Source of the DNA: Pseudoips prasinana
Lineage: Eukaryota; Arthropoda; Insecta; Lepidoptera; Nolidae
Direction of reading: 5' to 3'
DNA length: 64,000 nt
Assembly: GCA_951640165.1 (NCBI GenBank)
Contig: OX621252.1
Coordinates: forward strand, 3,132,501-3,196,500
Both the position numbers and the translations under genes were made by a program. The notes under the pieces were generated by a model. That model searched no databases, was not told the DNA's origin, and worked only from the letters and a program-made list of their open reading frames with translations. Of the stretch, positions 11,601 to 23,600 are shown in pieces; within the stretch, counting starts at the first letter, position 1, and each line of letters opens with the position of its first letter.

Positions 11601-14600
11601 TAATTACACTCAGACTCAGGACGAACAGACATGTTTATGCAAACAAATATCTGCGGCGCGGAAGGCAACCTCGCCACGCTTTAGTATAGATAAAAACCGG
11701 CCAAGTGCGAGTCGGACTCGCACACGAATGGTTCCGTACCATTATCTATAAAAAAGATAAAAAAATCACGTTTGTAGTATGGAAGCCCGCTTAAATATTT
11801 ATTTTATTTATTAGTATTTGTTGTTATAGCGGCAACAGAAATACATCATCTGTGAAAATTTCAACTGTCTAACTATCACGGTTCATGAGATATAGCTTGG
11901 TGAAAGACGGACAGGCAGACAGCGTAGTCTTAGTAATAGGGTCCCGTTTTACCCTATGGGTACAGCACCCTTCTTCTTCTTAGCGTGTCGATGGCAATCT
12001 AAATTAAGTCAGCCCAGAATTCAGTTACGCGTTGAGCGTTGTCAGTAGCGTCCATTAGTTCTTGTAACGTGCAGGCTTTAGGGCACGCAGGACATGTCAA
12101 CAAGTGTGCCATAGTTTAAGGATCGGAACCACGCTTGCTCTCTACGTTGGAATTGTTTAAAAATCCCCACCTGAGCAGGTTTTCCTTGCTTCGACCAACT
12201 TGGGTCCGGAGTCTATTCAGGGACTTCCAGGTTGGCCACGGCAACTTGTGTCCGGGCGGAAGGTTTTCAGCGGGAGGGACGAATGGGATGGGTAGGCAAG
12301 CACTGTCTCGCCACAGTTTGAGCCGTCTCTTAGACCGTTCGCCAGAAAGTGGAAGCACACACTTCAGGAAGTTTTTTCGACTTTTAAGCCTTTGTCCCAC
12401 AAGCTTACTGTTGTGCATAAGGTGCGGTAACGCAGTGTTTGCTGCTCCTGGCGTAAGCATAACTTCCACCTCGGCACCCTAAAATATTAGTATACAAGTG
12501 TTCCTAAAAGAGATAAATTAAATATTTTTCAGACTCACCTTAGTGCCGAACCTGTTCTCGAAGTTGATGATGGCTAACCACACGTTCAACCTCTCGGCCT
12601 CCTCGCGGAACGAGATGCATTTCAGCGCCTTCAGCGCCACGCCGCGGGCCTTCTCCGTCTCCGCAGCCTACAGCCCCCCAGCAGGTCATTACATATTAAT
12701 ATATCATAAGAATATCTTTATTTCAGTAAAGCTTTACAAAGTGTTAATTTTTTTTTTAAGATAAGATAAGATAAATGGTTTATTGGCAGAAAGTATTTGT
12801 ACGTCGTACACTCCACACTAGGCTGAGCCTTTTTCGTGGAGTTTTTACAAGATGGCATCGCAAACACAGACTTACGGTACAATACAAAGTACACGCTTAA
12901 AACTAGATCAAATAAGGTGCTTTAATGTTAAATGAAAAGAAAATAATAAAAAAAAATAAGAAAAGGAAAGTATTAACAAATTATAAATTAATTCATGCAT
13001 TATAGAATAATTAAGTTATTACATTTACAACTGTTGTATACTATTCATAAATGATTTCTTTTAATAATTTAAGTAAGTCTTCCGAGTATTGATAAGTCCA
13101 AGACAGTAGTTCTTTACTTTGGTCCCAAACTAGGCACTGCGCCTGTATCTTGGGTACCGGTCCCACGGGTTGCACTTATTATAATACAGGTTTACATGGA
13201 CAAGACAGTAGTTCTTTACTTTGGTCCCAAACTAGGCACTGCGCCTGTATCATGGGTACCGGTCCCACCGGTTGTACTTATTATAATACAGGTTTACATG
13301 GACAAGATTCACAATCAATTAAATAAAGAAGATTTACAACACAGTTCAATACTTATTATCATAGTGAGATCAAAATTGCTTAACTAATCTCAATAAACGA
13401 AGAAGCTACTTAGTCTAACATAAAATAAAACTTATGAAGGTTGTTTGTGGGTTTTTTTTTATATATCAGAGTGAGACAAACGAGCCAGTGGGTCACCTGA
13501 TGGTAAGTGATCACCACCTCCCATGGACACTCGCAACACCAGAGGAGTCGCGGGTGCGTTGCCGGCCTTTAAGAGTCAGCAAACAAGTGTTGCTGACCCT
13601 TCCCCCCACCCCAATGAGCTCTGGCGACCTTACTCACACTCGGAAACACAACATTAAATTATTAACGTTATTATTAAGGAATGTCTTCTGTAAGGGGGAG
13701 GTACTTCCCCAGTCGGGCTACTCTTTGAGCGAATGAACGCTGTGCCCTACCTTGCGTGCGTCTCTTGAAGTGTGTAAGTGTAGAAAGAAAGAGAGATATA
13801 GAGAAAAGTGAGAACGTGCTTCGTAACGGTATTGTTAGAATTCAGACAAGATTTTCAGTTTCAGTATAATATAACGAGATTGATATATCATAGGGCGACA
13901 AACGAGCAAGTGGGTCACCTGATGGTAAGTGTTGCTGACCATTCCCCCGACCCCGATCAACTCTGCTCACACGCAGAAACTAAACATTAAAAAAAAACTT
14001 GAGAGGTGTCAAGGGACACCCTGATGGAACGAAGTTATTTTTTATTATATACAAAAAACCTGTATAAACTCAACAAAAATAATCGTCGCGACACCACACT
14101 GTTCAATGCGAAATAGAAAGACGAAACGAAATATCTGGCTTGCTTTCTATAAGAGAGAGAGAGACAGACAGAGAAACATGCGCACGCCGCACGGCTTACA
14201 ATAGCTTACTATAGCAAAAAGTGTCGTTACAACTTTTCGTCTAATTTTTTTCCGTCTAGCCCCCTTTCGCAACGCGCGATAAGGAACTTCGTTCCAACTG
14301 TTAATGTTATTATTAAGGAATGTCTTTTATAAGGTAGAGGTACACCCCAGTCGGGCTGCTCTTTGAACGAATGAAGCAGTGATTACCCTAGTGTCAGAGT
14401 TGCCGCCCCTAGGCCTCTGACATGTCTTAAGGGGCCTTTTACAGTCCACTAGCGCCGCCAATCGAAAAAATGTCATAACTCGTAAATAGAATCAAAAATA
14501 CAAAATATGTTCTATTATTACTGTGGAAAAGGCAATAATGTAATTGTATAACACCTTATCAACACTTGAAATATAGCTGTTTAGCTAAATCGTGCATTCA

Positions 14601-17600
14601 AAACATAAACGGCCGTTTTTGTTACAAATGCACGATTTAGCTAAACAGCTATATTTCAAGTGTTGACAATGTGTTATAAAATTACGTTATTGCCTTTTCT
14701 ACAGTAATAATAGACCACATTTAGTATTTTTGATTCTATTTACGAGTTATGACATTTTTTCGATTGGCGGCGCTAGTGGACTGTAATAGGCCTCTTAATG
14801 ACTGTCGCCTAATGGCTACAACCGGGACCGACAGCTTAATGTGCCCTCCGAAGCATGGAGGCGCTCAGAAATTAAACGTCATGCGAGTTGTCTCACTGGT
14901 GTGGGTGGTGGCTAGTATACACTCGCGCTGATGCCCTTTTACGACACCCACGAGATGGTATGCTACATAAATCTATACATATAACAAAATCGTAGGAAAG
15001 TTAAAACTGCACATTGAATATTTTTTTAATAAGGATAAGGATTTGGGGCGTGATTTACATTCGATATCGAAGCCAAAAATATAGTTTTTAGAATTTTTGT
15101 CTGATTATCTGTTTGTCTGTCTGTATGTATGTCCGGGCTAAACTCAAAAAGTACCGCATGGATTTACTTCAAATTTTGCATGAATATTACTAAGAGGTCG
15201 GGTCAACATAGAGCCTACATATTATCACGCTATCACAGGGGGAGGGACTGTGATAATTTATAAAATGTAACGCGGTTAAAACCGCGAGGCACAGCTAGTA
15301 ATTTATAAAGTTTAACACATAGGCTATAATTTATACAGTTTAACGCGGGCAAGGTGGACCGATGATCTTGTGCGGGTCGCTGGAAATCGCTAGATGCGGA
15401 TAGCGCAAGACCGGCAATTGCGGAGATCATTGGGGGAGGCCTTTGTCCAGCAGTGGACTTCTTCTGGCTGATATGATGATGATGAACGCGGGCAAAACCG
15501 CTGGGGCACAGCTAGTTTATAATATTAGTAGGATTAATGAATATGTACTGACCTGCAAATGGAAGGCCATGTACGCGATCCACAGCTGGCTGCTGTTGGG
15601 GTGGGCCAGTAGCGCGCGCTCGAACTGCTCGCTGGAGCGCGGCTGCGACTCGCTCTCTATCGCGCGGCGCTCCATCTCCCTCACCCTCTCTTCTTCTTCT
15701 CTCACTTTCGCCAGCTTCTCCGCTACGGACAGCTTCTTGCGCTTCTTTTTCGGTTGGTCTTCTTCCTGAACAAGGAAAGCTCATATATCAAACATTGCTT
15801 AAATTCATAAATTCGAAATTCCAATTCAATAATTCCATAAAATACTACATTATAATAATAATAATATCTACTATATAAAAATAAGTCGGGTTTTCCTTCC
15901 TGACGCTATAACTCCAGAACGCACGAACCGATTTCCACGGTTTTGCATTCGTTGGAAAGCTCTCAGGCTCCGTGAGGTTTATAGCAACGAAAATTTATAA
16001 AATTTAACGCGGGTAACACCGCGGGGCACAGCTAGTATCTTATAATAATACATTTGTGTGGAATTGTCAATATTTTTTTACCCTACCATGCAGTGCATGA
16101 CGTAAACAAAATGTACAGAATCTGTAGGCAACAATAATAAAAAAAAAAATTATATTCACATTTTTAGACTTTAAAAAAGCACTTGTAAATAGTCAGTAAC
16201 ATATTTGCAGTAATATAGTTAAGTACCTATACATAATTATTTCTTGTTACATACAGATATTTGTAACTAGAAATAATTATGTATACTTAACTATATTACT
16301 ACAAACATGTTCCGACTATGATTTATCATGTAATTTATTTTATTTAATACTTTTACTTCTTATATACGTTTTTACATTAGATAAATAATAATAATTTTTA
16401 TTCAAGAAAAAATGTGTACCAAATTATGTCTATTTAATTTTAAAATAATTAATACTAAGCTATAGACAGTTGGTGCCTGTACTAGGTTAAGCCTGTACAC
16501 AGGCATTCTAACGGCTTAAAAGGTAGACTCATCTTTTATTAAAAATTTAAAAATGTTTATAGTAATAACATAACCTTCAAATAATGCTTTACACGACGCC
16601 ATGTTGTATATTGAGACACATATTACGTAATCTCCAAAATGGAAAATCATAAATTTAATCGTCCGGCGGGTCTCGAACCTGCACCGTCACCAATCCGGGG
16701 TAGGTGCTCTGCGTTAAGCTACGAACGATACACGCTGGCAGATCAAATTTAGGATTCCCTTGCTAACACCCTTCCGGAGGATGTAGGTATTATCTATCGG
16801 TTTTGTTTTTCTAGAAAAATGCCCGACTGATATGTTCACAGTTGCATGTGAAAGATCATATCATATTGATAATACCTTCCAAATTATTACCCCGGATTGG
16901 TAGACGGTGCAGGTTCGAGACCCATCGGACGATAAAATTTCCCATTATTGAGATAAGATAAACGCTTGCATTGCGAATAATGCTATAAAATTAAAATTTA
17001 ATATTACGTTATGTTTAGTAAAAAGTAATGCTTTTACATAATTTTAGGATTTTATATAAATTATTTGTATTTTTTTTATGTGTGCACTATGATAAAATTT
17101 ATTGAGTTTCCGAAAAGTTTCTTACAATTAAAGTTGTGCTCGGAATCGTCATGAGAACTCTCGGAGCTAAGCATAGAGTTATAATATTACAATAATAATA
17201 TCCTGTGACCTTATTTACACACGGCCATCTGATCCCAAACTAAGCTTGTACTATGAAAACCAGATAGCTGATATACTACATATACTTGTTTATTATGTTT
17301 TGTAAATACATACTTATAGAGATAATTACACCCAGATTCAGGACAAGCAGCCATGTTCATGCACACAAATATCTGTCCTGGGTGGGAGTCGAACCCACGA
17401 CCTCTGACGTGAAAAGCAAGCATTTCCCAACCACGGCAACAGGCTTGGTTTGTGTGGACTTAGTAGCCATTTGGTACATGGTTGATGTGGGCAGCCGGAG
17501 TGCTAGCTTGCTTCGGCGCTTTAATTACCGGGCTATCAGCGAATATCTCAATCATCTCTAGTCTCAATGGAGACTAGCCAATTGCGCAGGACATTTTATA

Positions 17601-20600
17601 GTGCACTTGTGTGTGCGCAAGCACAGGGACACTTTCTATTTCATCACTCTCATGACACACATTTGCGATCCTTAAGATCATCAGAAAACTACATATCCCA
17701 AAACACAAATCCATTTTTATGGGAAAATCGTTTAGTGTGCAGGCAGCTCGACTATGGAATGCCTTGCCTATCGAAATTAAACGTGCCCAGACAATATCAG
17801 TCTTTAAAAAGCTGGTCAGAGAACACTATTTGTCTGTATAATTTATGGTACCTACGTTAAATAAAGTATTTTTCTTATTGAGTTATTTAATTATGTTTAT
17901 TTTACATTTCCTTCTTTTTAACAGTAAATTTATTAAATATCGTTTTTTTTAATGGATATACCACAATTTTGGTGTATGTCTTGTTGCACACCTACTGCTA
18001 TTAGTTATTGTTCAGCTCCTATCCATCCTAAGGTTGTCTGGAAGAGATCGCTTTATGCGATAAGACCGCCCTTTGTACAACTTGTTTATGTAATATCCTA
18101 TAAAATATGTATTCTTATGGTGTACAATAAAGAGTATTCTATTCTATGACGACGACTAGCGACACGACCGGAAAGAAGTCAGGTACAGGACCGACGGCTT
18201 TACGTGCTCTCCGAGGATAGAAATATTTATTTAGAGAGAAATATTTATTTTTACAGAAAAGTCCCGAAATCACTTTTGGCCCGATCCGTGATCTAATAAT
18301 AATAATATCCTGGGACATTATTTACACACGGTCATCTGATCCCAAACTAAGCAGAGCTTGTACTATGGAAACCAGATAACTGATATACTACATATACTAA
18401 TTCTCTTTTGTAAATACATACTTAAATAGATAATTACACCCAGACTCAGGACAAACAGACATGTTTATGCACACAAATATTTGGGTGGGAATCGAACCCT
18501 CGACCTCCGGCGTTAAAAGCAAGCATTTGCCAACCACGGCAACAGGCCCGGCGAATTTAAACCTCATTATTTGCGGGTGAACACAGCGGATATGTTATTA
18601 TAGTAAAGTCCACAGATTAGATTATGTCTGTATAATAAGACTCACCTCATCTTCGCTGCTGCTAGATTCTTCTCTCTGCACCTTCTTGGACAAGTCACCC
18701 GCGCTGGCCGACCAAAAGTCCTTCACACTGGGCGCCGCCAGCGCTGTCTCTAGACTGTCTGCCACTTTAATATCTATCTTCTTAACTTCCTCGTTCTTTT
18801 CCTTGTTTTCCACTTTAATAGACTTCTCTGGTTTTGCCGTTTCTTTCTTTAGTTTATTTTCTTGCTTTGCTTTCGTTTCTTGAGTGGCTTTCTTTTCTGG
18901 CTTTGCTGTGTTTTCTTGCTTTGCTGCCTTTTCTTGCTTTGCTGTCTTTCCTTGCTTTGCTTTCTTTTCTTTTTTATAATCTTCTCTCATCTCTTCCAGG
19001 CCTAGCTCTTTCAGTTTATCTTGTCCTTTTTGTAGCGCTGCCTCTAACGTTCTCAGTCGTTCTTCTACCACCAGTTTCTCACTATGCATAGCTGTATGGA
19101 ATTTCTTGTTTTCGAATGTTAAACCATTTTTCTCTAGTTTATTTATTTTCTTAACTATCTTGTTGAGGCGTTCTTTTCTTTTGTGGACGGCCTTTAGCAG
19201 GGATACGGTGCGCCTTTTGAAGTGCTTGTCTGTGGTACAATTGGAAAAGTCGATCAGTGTTAAGTCTTGGGGCGTGAGCACTTGGTCGCTGTCTTCGTGG
19301 ATATCAGTTTCTATAGCGTCGCTTTCTTCTGATAATACTTCTGTTGATTTCTTTTTAGGACTGTCTTCTGTATTTGAATTTTGTTCGGCTTTTTTATTTT
19401 TATTTTTTTTGGGATTGGATTCTTCTTCATGTTCTGTGTTTGAATCGTCTGTTGAAGGTAGTTTTTCTAATTTATTTTTCTTCTTGTTTTTATTTTTGTT
19501 AACTAGTTCGTCTTGTGTTTCTGTTTCTCCTGTGGAGTGTTCTGAATTTTTATTTTTCTTCCTATCAGATTTATCAGCTATCGGTTCTGTTTCTTCTGTG
19601 GAGTGTTTTGAATTTTTCTTTTTCTTCTTATCTAATTTATCAGTTTTTGTTTCTTGCGCGTCAATTATTTTGGTTTCTTTATCTTTTACGTCTGTTTTTG
19701 CATCAGTTTTGTGTTTTTTGTGTGGAACTACATCGTCTTGTGCACGTTTGCGTTTGTGTCCAGGCTCAAGCTTTTTCTGAGTAACAAGAAATATATATAA
19801 ATAAAACTTAGAACAATTCCAAGTATGGCATTTTAGATGAAATCATGTTTTAATTTAAACGCTATTGCTATGTTAGGCACATTTCTAATAATATCCTGAG
19901 AAAAATAAATGTAGAGTTGCTGAACAGGATTTAAAACCACTATTATAAAGCCCCCCATGCTTTTCAGATACGGTGAACCCTATAGGTCATTAAAATTTAT
20001 GATTCTCTTTCTAACAAATTATATGATGATCATTTTCAGCCTGCAATCGTCCAGTGCTAGACATAGGCCTCCCCCAAAGGTTTCAACAACGTTGACATTT
20101 AGGGGGGTTTCCCTAGGTCACCCCGCATATCACGCGAGTAGACTCGCGCAGTGTGGGTGGTAGCTAGTACACAGTCGCGTTGCTGCTCGACCTGGGGCTC
20201 TACCGGCTAAGTCGCCGAACATCGATTTCTTAAATGGCGTTCAAATAAATAAAGGTTAAAAATTACTTAATCTATCGTAAAATCGGCTTCAACGTTGACA
20301 ATCGATTCTGGACCATTTATGACATCGCATGTGCTCATGGAAGACGATTTAACGATTGATTAAATCACATTTAACCTCAATTTATTTGAACGCCATTTAA
20401 GAAATCTATGTTCGGCGACTTAGCCGGTAGAGCCCCAGGTCGAGCAGCAACGCTAGGCTAGGCTGGAACCATACGGCAAGCATTATAATGATAATGCAGA
20501 ACAAAAACATGCCTGTGGTATAAATTATTCTAGGAATGAGAACATGAAAGTGCACTTACAGCAGGCCAGAATGGCAGAGTGGTGAGACTGCCAGACATCT

Positions 20601-23600
20601 TCTTCGCTTCTGGATCGACTTTTAATATAGTACAGTTTACCTGTAAAAATAGCAATTTCAAATATCTTAAACAGATTCGTGGAGCCCAGATTGTGGTAGT
20701 CACCGGTGAACAGTTAGGTTTACCATCGTTTTTACTTAGAGCGTTACAATTAAGAGGCGGACAAGACCCCACACTAATAAATACTAAATATGAATTTTCT
20801 GGCAGTGTTTCCAGTAGCTGCCACGTCATGCACTGCAAGGTAGGGTAAAAAAAATGACGATTCCACATAAATGTAAAACGTTACGGAATAAATAATTATT
20901 GACTTTGACTTTGAATAGAACTAGGTTTAACAGAAAATTATCGAAACAAGTTACCTAACAGGGTGAAATGAAAAACAATAAGTGCTCTTTTAAAAAATCG
21001 GAACCTTTTTTTAACAACCACAGCACACAGGTTAAGCAGCTAGGCGCCCGGTCAGACTATAGATGGGTGACCGTCTTAGTGGTTTATTTCTGACCCCACC
21101 TAAAGCTTTCGGTGCCGGTTGTAGTCAGTAGAAAACAGTCGTTAAGCCATGTCAGGGACTTGGCAACTTTGACACCAGGGTGACCACACCCATACGATTA
21201 AAAAAAAATTAATGACGGAAAAAGGAATTTAACTTACAATTTGTCCGATATGGAAGGCTTCGTACAGATGCTCTATGGGTTCCTTGGTGACGTACTGCCG
21301 CGGCACATACGCCGACACGTTGTTGAAGAACGACACCACCACGAAGTCGCGGACGATCTGCCCCAAAACATTCTATTATTAAAGATGTGCCTCGCGGTTT
21401 TACCCGCGTTAAACTTTTACGCGTTATTTAAGAACGACACCACCACGAAGTCGCGGACGATCTGCACCAAAACATTCTATTATTAAAGATGTGCCTCGCG
21501 GTTTTACCCGCGTTAAACTTTTACGCGTTATTTAAGAACGACACCACCACGAAGTCGCGGACGATCTGCACCAAAACATTCTATTATTATAGATGTGCCT
21601 CGCGGTTTTACCCGCGTTAAACTTTTACGCGTTAATTAAGAACGACACCACCACGAAGTCGCGGACGATCTGCACCAAAACATTCTATTATTAAAGATGT
21701 GCCTCGCGGTTTTACCCGCGTTAAACTTTTAACGCGTTATTTAAGAACGACACCACCACGAAGTCGCGGACGATCTGCACCAAAACATTCTATTATTAAA
21801 GATGTGCCTCGCGGTTTTACCCGCGTTAAACTTTTACGCGTTATTTAAGAACGACACCACCACGAAGTCGCGGACGATCTGCACCAAAACATTCTATTAT
21901 TAAAGATGTGCCTCGCGGTTTTACCCGCGTTAAACTTTTACGCGTTATTTAAGAACGACACCACCACGAAGTCGCGGACGATCTGCACCAAAACATTCTA
22001 TTATTAAAGATGTGCCTCGCGGTTTTACCCGCGTTAAACTTTTAACGCGTTATTTAAGAACGACACCACCACGAAGTCTCGGACGATCTGCACCAAAACA
22101 TTATATTATTAAAGATGTGCCTCGCGGTTTTACCCGCGTTAAACTTATACGCGTTATTCAATACGTGTTATACAGTTTTGACTTTTCTACGATTTTATTA
22201 TTATTAACAATATTCATGTACTAGCTGCGTCCCTCTGTTTCACCCCTATCTTTATAAATTATAGCCTATGTGTTATTCGGATACATACAAGCGATAAATA
22301 AAAGTTAACTTTAGTATAAAATATTAGTGAAACCGTTTTTATAGAAAAAAGAAAAGCGCAGTTTTTAGGGTTTTCCCGGCAATTCGTCGATTTTTTCTCA
22401 CCTTTTAAACCTTCCCTAGACCTCCACGAACATTTCAAGACCAAGATAAGATAAATCCGTTCAGCCGTTCTCGAGTTTTAGCGAGACTAACGAACTGCAA
22501 TAGATTTATATATATATATAGATAATACTACAATGTTTCATCAAAATCAGTTACGTAGTTCGTGGGTGAAATAGTAGTATTTTTTTTTTTTATGTCAGAG
22601 GTCGACAAACAAGCAAGTGGGTCACCTGATGGTAAGTGATCACCGCCGCCCTTGTACACTCGCAACACCAGAGGTCGCGGGTGCGTTGCCGGCCTTTAAG
22701 AGTCAGCAAACAAGTGTTGCCGACCCTTCCCCCCACCCCGATGAGCTCTGGCGACCTTACTCACACTCGGAAACACAACATTAAATTATAAAGGAATGTC
22801 TTCTGTAAGGTGGAGGTACTTCCCCAGTCGGGCTGCTCTTCAAGCGAATGAACGCTGTGCCCTACCTCTCTTAACAAACATCTTTACCCCTCACGAGATT
22901 AAACACGGAATTACCGCACAAAGATTTGTCTTGGGTGGAGATGGAACCCATGAAACAATCTCTGGCTTAGCAGCCCGGGTCACTAACCACTAGATCAAAA
23001 GGAATCAAATATACAAACTGTCTCCAATTCACCAAATATTCATCAACAAATGAAGATATCGGTTAAAGTAACGGAAACTAGACTTAATTACGATCCGACG
23101 GTCACCGTAGCCTAGTTGGTAGTGCTCCTGCCTACGAAGCTGGTGGTCCTGGGTTCGAATCCCGGTAAGTGCAAATATTTGTGTGATGAGCACGAATATT
23201 TGTTTCTGAGTCATGGGTGTTTTCTATGTATATAAGTATTTATCTATCTATATAAGTATGTATATCGTCGCCTGGTACCCATAGTACAAGCTTTGCTTAG
23301 TTTGGGGCTAGGATGATCTGTGTGACATTGTCCCTAGATATTATTATAAAAAAAAAAAAAAAAATTACGCAATTAATAAAGCTCATTTTTAATGATTATA
23401 GTCGACACTAATTGGGTGGGAGCGCAATGCGCTCTTTTCACGGTGCCAATTTATAGACACTGATATTAATGAGTCTACGGACATACCTTAAGAACTCCCG
23501 TGTAAGCCTTCCCTATCTCCGCCATCTCGTAAGACTGCAGCACTTCTATGTCGGCCAGCAGCGAGGGCTTCAGCGTCATGAACAGGGTCTGCTTGCCAGG

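Noticed and set aside
12135..12482. 115-residue + strand frame
   Set aside because: Antisense to the LINE C-terminal fragment.
19106..19780. 224-residue + strand open frame, Ser/Phe-rich
   Set aside because: Antisense shadow of the Lys/Glu-rich RRP5 linker exon.
20579..20848. 89-residue + strand frame
   Set aside because: It overlaps RRP5 exon e13 in antisense and continues into an unrecognised intronic repeat; no family resemblance.
21329..22163. CRISPR-like array
   Set aside because: Units are wholly repeated with no unique spacers and contain exon and transposon sequence.
23095..23170. Functional tRNA gene
   Set aside because: Good A and B boxes but no paired acceptor stem, a SINE body and tail follow, and relatives are multi-copy.
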